Below are positions 27,109 to 33,502 of a stretch of DNA of 33,502 nt, piece after piece. Location: NCBI RefSeq assembly GCF_002217475.1, contig NZ_MUHH01000060.1, forward strand, positions 1 to 33,502. Reading direction: 5' to 3'. The stretch comes from Flavobacterium tructae (lineage in GTDB: Bacteria > Bacteroidota > Bacteroidia > Flavobacteriales > Flavobacteriaceae). Numbering within the stretch: the first letter of the stretch is position 1; the number at the start of each line of letters is the position of its first letter. The notes under the pieces are model-generated. The model was not told where the DNA came from. It did not search any database and saw only the letters and a list, made by a program, of their open reading frames with translations. Position numbers and translations under genes: made by a program.

Positions 27109-27116
27109 TAGCTTTG
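27109..27116 (+). promoter_or_regulatory. Candidate -7 box of the DUF62 gene
   Basis: TAGCTTTG matches TAnnTTTG. The start point would be near 27123, 53 bases before the ATG. The nearest TTTG upstream (27092-27095) is only 13 bp away, so the -33 match is poor. Confidence 0.45.
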
Positions 27117-27175
27117 CATTTCTCAAATTTAATGAAAATTAGATTTAAATACTACCAATAGTTATAAACAAAATT

Positions 27176-28003
27176 ATGTCAATAATTACCCTCACTACCG
27201 ATTACGGCTTAAAGGACCACTTTGTTGGTTCACTAAAGGGTAAAATACTATCGGAATATCCGGAAGTTACACTTGTTGACATTTCGCATGACATCGACCC
27301 ATTCAACACAGCCGAAGCGAGTTACGTTATTGGCGCGTCGTATTTGAGTTTCCCAAAAGGAACCGTTCACTTAATTGGAGTAGATATCGAACGCAATAAA
27401 GAAAATCAGCATATTGCCATGCAATGGAACGATCATTACTTTATTTGTGCTGATAATGGTATTTTGAGTATGCTTACGCAGAAAATTGTTCCGCAAAAAA
27501 TTGTAGCCATCAATATACACGACCGCTTTCCCAGCGAATTTAGCGATTTGGATATTTTTATTAAGGTGGCCTGTCACATTTCTAAAGGCGGCTTACTTAA
27601 TGTTATTGGCAAAGAAATCAAAGAAATCAAGCAAATTACAGAGTTACAGCCCGTAGTTGCCGGCGACAACAACTCTATAAAAGGATACGTGATTTACATT
27701 GACCATTTCGGTAACGTAGTAACCAATATTTCGAAAAGGCAGTTTACAGAAGTTGCAAAAGGTCGGGCTTATGAAATTGTAATGAAACCCAAAAGTATCA
27801 AAACCATTTTACCCAATTACTCTGCCATTGCTAGTTCGGATAAATACCCCATAAAAACTTACGAAGGAGAGAAACTGGCTATTTTTAACGAAGCCGGATT
27901 CCTTGAAATCGCCATTTTCAGAAGCAATCCGTCTAAAGTGGGTTCAGCGAACAGCCTTTTAGGATTAAATTACAGAGATGTAATTACGATTAAGTTTTTA
28001 TAA
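27176..28003 (+). CDS. DUF62 family protein (SAM hydroxide adenosyltransferase-like)
   Basis: A 275-residue cytoplasmic protein of the family that includes SAM hydrolases and the halogenating SAM enzymes. The N-terminal LTTDYGLKDHFVG (Asp9) and the C-terminal IDHFGNVVTNI (175-185) fit the SAM-binding fold. The known hydrolase triad Asp-Arg-His, from archaeal members, is not intact. Asp70 is present, but the expected Arg seven residues later is Asn77, and the usual FHGRD reads FSDLD (122-126). It may be an atypical hydrolase, may use other residues, or may no longer cleave SAM. It is divergent from phoH and stands alone. Confidence 0.85.
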   Translation: MSIITLTTDYGLKDHFVGSLKGKILSEYPEVTLVDISHDIDPFNTAEASYVIGASYLSFPKGTVHLIGVDIERNKENQHIAMQWNDHYFICADNGILSMLTQKIVPQKIVAINIHDRFPSEFSDLDIFIKVACHISKGGLLNVIGKEIKEIKQITELQPVVAGDNNSIKGYVIYIDHFGNVVTNISKRQFTEVAKGRAYEIVMKPKSIKTILPNYSAIASSDKYPIKTYEGEKLAIFNEAGFLEIAIFRSNPSKVGSANSLLGLNYRDVITIKFL

Positions 28004-28094
28004 TATTTTTTGGATTTCAGATCTGGAATTTCAAACTTAAAATACGTAAAATTTCGAATTTATTTTTTTTCATCAAAAGAACAATCAATTTTGG

Positions 28095-28102
28095 TATTTT
28101 TG
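28095..28102 (+). promoter_or_regulatory. Candidate -7 box of the ABM monooxygenase gene
   Basis: TATTTTTG followed by CGC matches TAnnTTTG. Transcription would start near 28108, giving a leader of about 59 bases that contains the heptamer array at 28130-28164. No -33 TTTG at the expected spacing. Confidence 0.5.
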
Positions 28103-28129
28103 CGCACCTTTAGTTTTTGAGATATCCAT

Positions 28130-28164
28130 AATCTAAAATCTAAAATCAGAAATCTAAAATTGAA
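28130..28164. repeat. Heptamer array AATCTAA, five units
   Basis: Five consecutive 7-bp units start at 28130, 28137, 28144, 28151 and 28158: AATCTAA twice, AATCAGA, AATCTAA, AATTGAA. They occupy the leader right up to the start codon at 28167. A related but diverged set (GATTTCA, AATTTCA) lies near 28014-28035 in reverse sense and could pair with it. Confidence 0.7.
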
Positions 28165-28166
28165 AT

Positions 28167-28463
28167 ATGTTTGTTCGAATAGTAAAAATGAGTTTTCATG
28201 AAGAGAAAATCCCTGATTTTCTGGAGAATTTCGAAAGTGTGAAAAATAAAATACGGGAAGCGAATGGAAATCGTTTTTTAGAGTTGTATCAGGATAAAAA
28301 TAATAAATGCATATTTTTCACTTACAGCTACTGGGAAACTGAAGAAGATTTAGAAAATTACAGACAATCTGAACTCTTTAATACGGTTTGGAATTTCACC
28401 AAAAAACTTTTCAACGCCAAACCCGAAGCCTGGAGTGTGGATAAGCTGGTGAGTCTGAACTAA
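28167..28463 (+). CDS. Antibiotic-biosynthesis-monooxygenase-type small protein
   Basis: A 98-residue dimeric alpha-beta barrel protein of the ABM superfamily. Family phrases are MFVRIVKMSFHEEKIPDFLENF, NRFLELYQD and TYSYWETEEDLENYRQS. Members act as cofactor-free quinol or heme-related monooxygenases, but many have no known substrate. The protein has no signal peptide. It is upstream of gldF with 90 bp between them, including a long hairpin, so it may or may not share a transcript with gldFG. Confidence 0.83.
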   Translation: MFVRIVKMSFHEEKIPDFLENFESVKNKIREANGNRFLELYQDKNNKCIFFTYSYWETEEDLENYRQSELFNTVWNFTKKLFNAKPEAWSVDKLVSLN

Positions 28464-28473
28464 ATAAAAAATA

Positions 28474-28530
28474 GTTTCAAGTTTCAGGTTTCATGTTATG
28501 TGTATGAACTTGAAACCTGAAACCTGAAAC
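28474..28530. repeat. Heptamer-based 24-bp hairpin before gldF
   Basis: The left arm is built of GTTTCAA, GTTTCAG and GTTTCAT; the right arm of TTGAAAC and two CTGAAAC units. Arms 28474-28497 and 28507-28530 pair over 24 bp with two mismatches around a 9-base loop. On the plus strand no T tract follows (A-rich instead), so it is not a standard intrinsic terminator for the upstream gene. It could act as an mRNA structure or partial terminator. Confidence 0.8.
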
Positions 28531-28553
28531 AAAAAAACAAACAATTAAGTTAC

Positions 28554-29279
28554 ATGAAATCAATCATTTTAAGAGAAATAAAATCCTTTTTTGGCTCTCC
28601 TATAGGTTATTTGGTCATTGCCATTTTCTTAATCAGCAACGGACTATTTTTATGGGTATTTGAGGGCGACTACAATATTTTAAATTCGGGTTATGCTGAT
28701 TTAACGCCATTTTTCACCCTGGCTCCGTGGATTCTGATTTTCCTGATTCCGGCCGTTACCATGAGAAGTTTTTCTGATGAAAAAAAACAGGGAACACTGG
28801 AATTATTATTAACCAAACCTTTATCGATCTGGGAAATTGTAAACGGAAAATTTCTGGGCTCTTTCTTATTAATTGTTTTGTCCATCGTTCCAACACTTAT
28901 TTATGTGAAAGTCATTTCAAGTTTAGGTGCTCCCGAAGGAAATATTGATATGGGAAGTACTATCGGTTCTTATTTTGGACTATTGTTTTTAATTGCTGCT
29001 TATTCGGCAATCGGAATCTTTACTTCTACCCTGTCCGAAAATCAAATCGTTGCTTTTATCATAGCTGTTTTTCTGTGTTTTATTCTTTATTTTGGTTTTG
29101 AAGGACTCGCATCACTGATTCCGGGATCTTCTGCTATTGTTTCAGTATTTGGAATGCAGGACCATTTTAAAAGTATGAGCCGCGGTGTAATCGATACTCG
29201 TGATGTGATTTATTTTTTAAGCATCACCGCATTGTTTCTGTCGTTTACTGTTTATCAATTAAAATCTTTTAAAGCGTAA
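28554..29279 (+). CDS. gldF: Gliding-motility ABC transporter permease GldF
   Basis: A 241-residue inner-membrane permease of the ABC-2 type with about six transmembrane segments. GldF pairs with GldG and the ATPase GldA in a transporter linked to gliding of flavobacteria. Distinctive segments are REIKSFFGSPIGYLVI at the N-terminus and FSDEKKQGTLELLLTKPLS near 60-80. Its stop codon overlaps the gldG start by one base (TAATG), so the two are coupled. The gldA ATPase gene is not in this window, which fits the unlinked position known in Flavobacterium johnsoniae. The transported substrate is unknown. Confidence 0.94.
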   Translation: MKSIILREIKSFFGSPIGYLVIAIFLISNGLFLWVFEGDYNILNSGYADLTPFFTLAPWILIFLIPAVTMRSFSDEKKQGTLELLLTKPLSIWEIVNGKFLGSFLLIVLSIVPTLIYVKVISSLGAPEGNIDMGSTIGSYFGLLFLIAAYSAIGIFTSTLSENQIVAFIIAVFLCFILYFGFEGLASLIPGSSAIVSVFGMQDHFKSMSRGVIDTRDVIYFLSITALFLSFTVYQLKSFKA

Positions 29280-30964
29280 TGAAATCATCTACTCAACAAA
29301 ATATTAAGACATTAGGCATCACCGTTTTTGTTTTAATCGCTTTAAATGTATTGGGAAGCTTATTCTTTCACCGATTCGATTTAACCAAAGACAAACGATA
29401 CACTCTATCTGAAACTTCATTACAAATCGTAAAACAGGTAAAGAATCCGCTATCGATTAAAATTTATATGCAGGGTGAGCTTCCGCCGGACTTCAAACGT
29501 CTTCAGCAAGAGACTCGTCAGTTACTGGAAGAATTTCAGGCCTACAACAGCAATATTGTTTTTGAATTCGTTAATCCTCTGGAAAATGAAGACGAAAGCA
29601 TGGACGTTATTAAATCGCTGTATCAAAAAGGTCTTACACCTATAAACATCACGGTCGACGATAAAGGAAAACAATCGCAAGCTATGGTTTTTCCTTGGGC
29701 TGTTGCAGTTTACAATAATAAAGAAGTTAATATACCATTGTTGAAAAACATCATGGGAGCTTCAACAACGCAAAAAGTAATCGGATCAATTCAGCATTTA
29801 GAATATTCGATTGCAGATGCGATCAATAAAATTAGCAAAGACAGGCAGAAAAAGGTTGCCATTATAAAAGGAAATGGAGAACTGAACGAAATTCACATTG
29901 CCAAAATGCTGCAGCAAATTCGTGAAAGCTATTATATTGGTCCGTTTACCTTAGATTCTGTGGGACAAAACCCAACAGGAACTTTAGCTGCCTTAAAAAA
30001 ATATGACTTAGCCATTATCTCAAAGCCAACTGAAACGTTCACGGATGAGGAAAAACAGGTTTTAGACCAATTCATCATGAATGGAGGCAAAACTTTATGG
30101 TTAATTGACCAGGTTGCCGCCGATATGGACAGCTTGTACAACCAGGCGGGAGCGACTCTGGCTTATCCCAGAGATCTGAATCTTAACGATATGTTTTTTA
30201 AATATGGAATCCGAATCAATCCTGATCTGATCAAGGACGAACAAGGAAGTCCGCTTAAACTTGCTACAGGCGAACAAGGAAGCGCTACACAATACCAGGA
30301 TTTTATATGGAAATACGCTCCTCTGGTGCAGCCGAGCAGTCAACATCCGATCGTTAAAAATCTGGGGGGAATCAAATTTGATTTCGCCAGTCCGATTGAT
30401 ACGTTAAAAAACGGAATCAAAAAGACAGTTTTACTACAATCCTCTCCTTATTCAAAAGCAATCGGAACTCCGGCTCCCATTACTTTAAACAGCGTTACCG
30501 AAAAAACGACTCCGCAGGATTATGCAAACAAAGGAAATATTCCGCTTTCGGTTTTATTAGAAGGATCCTTCCACTCCGCTTTTGAAAATCGTGTTTTGCC
30601 TTTCAAAGAAAACTCGTTTTTAGCAAAAGGAAAACCAAACAAAATGATCGTAATAGCTGATGGGGATCTGGCCAGAAATCAACTCGACAAAAATATGATG
30701 CCGGTTGAATTGGGCTATGATCAGCATACCGGAAACCTTTACGATAATAAAGATTTTATGATGAACTGTATTAATTATTTATTAGACGATACAGGACTTA
30801 TTAACATTAGAAGTAAAGATGTCAGTCTGCCATTATTAGACAAAGAGAAAGTTTATGAAAATTACACGCTCACGCAATTCATAACTATCGGACTTCCAAT
30901 TCTAATTTTATTGATTTTCGGACTGGCATTTACCTACATCCGAAAAAGAAAATACAGTAACTAG
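29279..30964 (+). CDS. gldG: Gliding-motility ABC transporter component GldG
   Basis: A 561-residue partner of GldF, anchored by an N-terminal helix (about 10-30) and a C-terminal helix (about 532-553) with the bulk of the protein probably in the periplasm. The phrases FHRFDLTKDKRYTLSETS, IKIYMQGELPPDFKRLQQETRQLLEEF and IADGDLARNQ are typical of the GldG / ABC-type uncharacterised family. The gene is translationally coupled to gldF and followed by 108 bp before dnaN, which has its own -7 box. Confidence 0.94.
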   Translation: MKSSTQQNIKTLGITVFVLIALNVLGSLFFHRFDLTKDKRYTLSETSLQIVKQVKNPLSIKIYMQGELPPDFKRLQQETRQLLEEFQAYNSNIVFEFVNPLENEDESMDVIKSLYQKGLTPINITVDDKGKQSQAMVFPWAVAVYNNKEVNIPLLKNIMGASTTQKVIGSIQHLEYSIADAINKISKDRQKKVAIIKGNGELNEIHIAKMLQQIRESYYIGPFTLDSVGQNPTGTLAALKKYDLAIISKPTETFTDEEKQVLDQFIMNGGKTLWLIDQVAADMDSLYNQAGATLAYPRDLNLNDMFFKYGIRINPDLIKDEQGSPLKLATGEQGSATQYQDFIWKYAPLVQPSSQHPIVKNLGGIKFDFASPIDTLKNGIKKTVLLQSSPYSKAIGTPAPITLNSVTEKTTPQDYANKGNIPLSVLLEGSFHSAFENRVLPFKENSFLAKGKPNKMIVIADGDLARNQLDKNMMPVELGYDQHTGNLYDNKDFMMNCINYLLDDTGLINIRSKDVSLPLLDKEKVYENYTLTQFITIGLPILILLIFGLAFTYIRKRKYSN

Positions 30965-31004
30965 ATGTTAATAAAAAAAATGCACAAATTAAGATTGTTT
31001 ACGA

Positions 31005-31012
31005 TATATTTG
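31005..31012 (+). promoter_or_regulatory. dnaN: Candidate -7 box of dnaN
   Basis: TATATTTG matches TAnnTTTG. The start point would be near 31018, giving a leader of about 55 bases. No TTTG lies at the usual -33 distance. Confidence 0.5.
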
Positions 31013-31072
31013 TAAAACCTATCTTAGTTGAGAAAAGACTAGAGAAAAGAGCAAAAAAATAAAACAATAGAG

Positions 31073-32191
31073 ATGAAATTTATAGTATCGAGTTCGTACT
31101 TATTAAAACAATTACAAGTTTTAGGTAGTGTAATTAACAGTAACAATACGTTGCCAATTTTAGACAACTTTTTATTTGAACTAAACAACAGCGAACTGAC
31201 CGTTTCGGCTTCAGATCTTGAAACTACCATGTCTGCTACGTTGTCAATCGATTCTACAAGTAAAGGAAGTGTTGCTGTACCGGCTAAACTTTTACTTGAA
31301 ATTTTAAAAACGTTCCCGGAACAACCTTTAACTTTTACCGTTGAAGAAAACAATACCGTCGAAATTAGTTCAAACTCAGGAAAATATGCTTTAGCATACG
31401 CTGCAGGAGAAGAATTTCCAAAATCGGTAAGTCTTGAAGAGCCATCTGTAACACTTGTTCCTGCTGATGTTTTGGCAACTGCTGTAAGTAAAACTATTTT
31501 CGCCGCCGGAAATGATGATTTACGTCCGGTAATGTCAGGAGTTTTCTTCCAATTCTCACCAGAAGGATTAACTTTCGTAGCGACAGATGCTCATAAATTG
31601 GTAAAATATGCCCGTACAGATGTAAAAGCATCTCAGGTAGCCGATTTTATCATGCCTAAAAAACCTTTGAATATTTTAAAAAGTATCCTGGGAACTTCTG
31701 ATGCTGAAGTAAAAATTGAATACAACGATTCAAATGCGACTTTCTCATTTGACAATTATATTTTAACCTGTCGTTTGATTGACGGAAAATACCCTAACTA
31801 TGAAGCGGTAATTCCAAAAGAAAATCCAAACAAATTAATGATTGACCGTTCTTTGTTTTTAAGCTCGGTGAAACGTGTGGCCATTTTCTCTAACAAAACG
31901 ACACACCAAATTCGATTAAAAATTGCCGGAGCTGAATTAAACGTTTCTGCAGAAGATATCGACTACTCTAACAAAGCAGAGGAAAGACTAACTTGCGATT
32001 ATCAAGGAGATGATCTTCAAATTGGTTTCAACTCCCGTTTTTTAACTGAAATGCTGACTAACTTACAATCCGATATGATTATGTTAGAAATGTCATTACC
32101 TAACAGAGCAGGTATCCTAACTCCGGTAGACGGTTTAGAAGAAGGAGAAACTGTTACGATGTTAGTAATGCCGGTAATGTTAAATAGTTAA
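31073..32191 (+). CDS. dnaN: DNA polymerase III beta subunit (sliding clamp)
   Basis: A 372-residue sliding clamp that rings DNA as a dimer and holds the replicative polymerase. It has the three repeated clamp domains (about 1-120, 128-245, 246-372). Familiar phrases are LPILDNFLFEL, DDLRPVMSGVFF, FVATDAHKLVKYA and the C-terminal VMPVMLNS. No dnaA or recF is next to it, unlike the classical dnaA-dnaN order, but this is normal for Bacteroidota. A strong terminator (32301-32333) closes the unit. Confidence 0.98.
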   Translation: MKFIVSSSYLLKQLQVLGSVINSNNTLPILDNFLFELNNSELTVSASDLETTMSATLSIDSTSKGSVAVPAKLLLEILKTFPEQPLTFTVEENNTVEISSNSGKYALAYAAGEEFPKSVSLEEPSVTLVPADVLATAVSKTIFAAGNDDLRPVMSGVFFQFSPEGLTFVATDAHKLVKYARTDVKASQVADFIMPKKPLNILKSILGTSDAEVKIEYNDSNATFSFDNYILTCRLIDGKYPNYEAVIPKENPNKLMIDRSLFLSSVKRVAIFSNKTTHQIRLKIAGAELNVSAEDIDYSNKAEERLTCDYQGDDLQIGFNSRFLTEMLTNLQSDMIMLEMSLPNRAGILTPVDGLEEGETVTMLVMPVMLNS

Positions 32192-32300
32192 CATCAAAAC
32201 TTCTTTTTGTTACAGAGATCTTTTTTAGTTTCAAATTAAAGACATATCATTGTAAAAAAAATACAACATCGCTATTAACCAACCATTTTTTATACCTAGA

Positions 32301-32333
32301 AACCGCAATTCCCAAAAAGAGTTGCGGTTTTTT
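32301..32333 (+). terminator. Intrinsic terminator of dnaN
   Basis: AACCGCAATTC (32301-32311) pairs with GAGTTGCGGTT (32319-32329), 11 bp with one G-U, around a 7-base loop, followed by a T run. It lies 110 bases after the dnaN stop codon. Confidence 0.9.
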
Positions 32334-32382
32334 ATTTTACACAAAACCTAACAAAAATCAATTAAAATCAAAAATAAATCCC

Positions 32383-33420
32383 ATGAAAAAAAAATTACTT
32401 ACCCTGTTTTTATTAAACTGTATCGCAACTATCCATGCCCAATGGAACGGCACAACAACTACTGCAAATGTAGGTATTGGCACTTTCGATCCAAAAACAA
32501 AACTTGAAATCGATGGTTCATCACAAATTGGGTATGAAATCGGTACATTTAAATTGAAAAGTGGAACAGCAAATCAATTTCTTTACATGGGGTACGACGA
32601 CAATTATTCCGCCGGATACTTGCAAGGTGTTAAACCAGGAACTTCACAACAAAATATATTGCTCGCTCCTAACGGTGGAAATATTGGAATCGGATTAAAT
32701 AACCCGGATCGCACTTTGACTGTTGCCGGACAAATTGGTGTAAAAAATGGCGGTGTAATTTTTAATAATAACAATAAAATATGGGACATTACTTCAAGCG
32801 ATAATGATCTTTCATTTAGTGAAACCGGAATTAGAACCCCTTTATATCTCAAATCTGGCGGAAACATAGGAATTGGAACTATTAATCCGACCAGTAAACT
32901 TGAAATTGAGGGCACATCACAAGCAGGTTATGAAATTGGCACTTTTAAATTAAAAAGTGCAACAGCAAATCAATTTCTATATATGGGATATGATGACAGA
33001 TACTCTGCAGGCTATTTACAAAGTGTAAAACCAGGAACCTCACAACAAAATATACTGCTTGCTCCAAATGGTGGAAACATTGGAATAGGAACTTACTCAC
33101 CGACACACAAACTAGACGTCTGCGGAACAATCAGAGCACAAGAAATAAAAGTTGAATCAGTAAATGGCTGCGATTTTGTATTCAAAGACGACTATAAACT
33201 AATGAATTTAAACAATTTAGAAAAATTCATCAAAACAAATAAACACCTCCCAGAGGTAGCTTCTGAAAAAGAAATGGCAGAAAATGGAGTAAACATGAAA
33301 GAATTTCAAATGAAACTCCTTCAAAAAATAGAAGAACTTACACTTTACACCATCGAACAAAATAAAAAAATCAAATCTCTTGAAAAAATTGTAAAAAAAA
33401 TGAATTCCAAGTCAAAATAA
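32383..33420 (+). CDS. Secreted repeat protein with tail-fibre-like C-terminus
   Basis: A 345-residue exported protein (signal peptide 1-20, ending IHAQ) of a Bacteroidota group with NIGIG-type beta-helix repeats, seen at 30-33, 100-104, 161-165 and 232-236. Residues 41-104 and 173-236 form a duplicated module (58 of 64 identical) separated by a 68-residue spacer. The C-terminal region has HLPEVASEKEMAENGV (288-303) and a coiled coil (about 305-340), as in tail-fibre-like or S74-related proteins, but I see no S74 peptidase catalytic site and no T9SS sorting domain. It probably forms a trimeric surface fibre; function unknown. Upstream lies the dnaN terminator, downstream the recurring palindrome. 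Confidence 0.8.
   Translation: MKKKLLTLFLLNCIATIHAQWNGTTTTANVGIGTFDPKTKLEIDGSSQIGYEIGTFKLKSGTANQFLYMGYDDNYSAGYLQGVKPGTSQQNILLAPNGGNIGIGLNNPDRTLTVAGQIGVKNGGVIFNNNNKIWDITSSDNDLSFSETGIRTPLYLKSGGNIGIGTINPTSKLEIEGTSQAGYEIGTFKLKSATANQFLYMGYDDRYSAGYLQSVKPGTSQQNILLAPNGGNIGIGTYSPTHKLDVCGTIRAQEIKVESVNGCDFVFKDDYKLMNLNNLEKFIKTNKHLPEVASEKEMAENGVNMKEFQMKLLQKIEELTLYTIEQNKKIKSLEKIVKKMNSKSK
32503..33090 (+). repeat. Internal duplication, 64-residue module
   Basis: 32503-32694 and 32899-33090 encode the same 64-residue module. Six residues differ. By hand count 26 of the 58 conserved codons have a synonymous change, so the copies are old at DNA level but nearly the same as protein. Confidence 0.85.
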
Positions 33421-33450
33421 AATTTTTCTCTTTCTTGTCTTATTACATAT

Positions 33451-33488
33451 AAACCCGACAGGTTTTAAAAACCTGTCGGGTTTGTTTT
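33451..33488 (+). terminator. Recurring palindrome, copy 3: terminator of the repeat-protein gene
   Basis: AAACCCGACAGGTTTT (33451-33466) and its complement (33468-33483) form a 16-bp stem with a one-base centre. The exit side reads GGGTTTGTTTT. It starts 30 bases after the stop codon at 33420. Confidence 0.88.
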
Positions 33489-33502
33489 CTAAAGAAAAAC
33501 CA

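Noticed and set aside
28130..28530. Heptamer arrays considered as CRISPR-like repeats
   Set aside because: Units are 7 bp without spacers and no cas gene is present.

Overview
The window looks like a stretch of chromosome from a Flavobacterium-like member of the Bacteroidota. Evidence: low-GC DNA; gldF and gldG gliding-motility genes; a giant secreted protease ending in a type IX secretion (T9SS) sorting domain; families such as DUF4294; and several matches to the Bacteroidota promoter -7 box TAnnTTTG. I see 23 protein genes, no rRNA or tRNA gene, no CRISPR array, no transposase and no phage block. Most of it reads as core genome with one metal-efflux island.

Layout. 1-546 is a gene-free stretch of interspersed repeats. 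547-7446 (-) encodes a 2299-residue modular subtilisin-type exoprotein. 7754-8437 (-, DUF4294) and 8519-9607 (+, M42 aminopeptidase) are divergent. 9771-18680 (+) is a metal-efflux island: an OmpR-type regulator and sensor kinase overlapping by ATGA, then a TolC-like channel, a lipoprotein adaptor, an OprB-like porin and a CzcA-type RND pump. Four TTTTAAG-like boxes at 11-12 bp spacing lie between the kinase and the first efflux gene, where this regulator would be expected to bind. 18966-26936 carries a small ankyrin protein (-), an SRPBCC protein (+), then purC, a GNAT acetyltransferase, an S9 peptidase, a Cof-type HAD phosphatase, a DUF1801 protein and PhoH (all -). 27176-33420 (+) holds a DUF62-family protein, a small ABM monooxygenase, gldF-gldG, dnaN and a repeat-containing secreted protein.

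Transcription signals. Many gene ends have clear intrinsic terminators. One palindrome (arms AAACCCGACAGG / CCTGTCGGGTTT) is reused at three separate gene ends, always with the same exit side (GGGTTTGTT) pointing away from the gene. The HAD gene has a full TTTG-N20-TAnnTTTG promoter, which also fixes its start codon.

The least explained structure is between genes. Several gaps contain degenerate arrays of a short word repeated every 6, 7, 8 or about 10 bp. Each locus uses a different word, and several arrays fold into long hairpins. One array appears to supply the stop codon and C-terminal tail of the acetyltransferase. The other points worth checking are the phased operator, the porin inside the efflux operon, the DUF62 protein that lacks expected catalytic residues, and an internal duplication kept at protein level despite heavy synonymous change.
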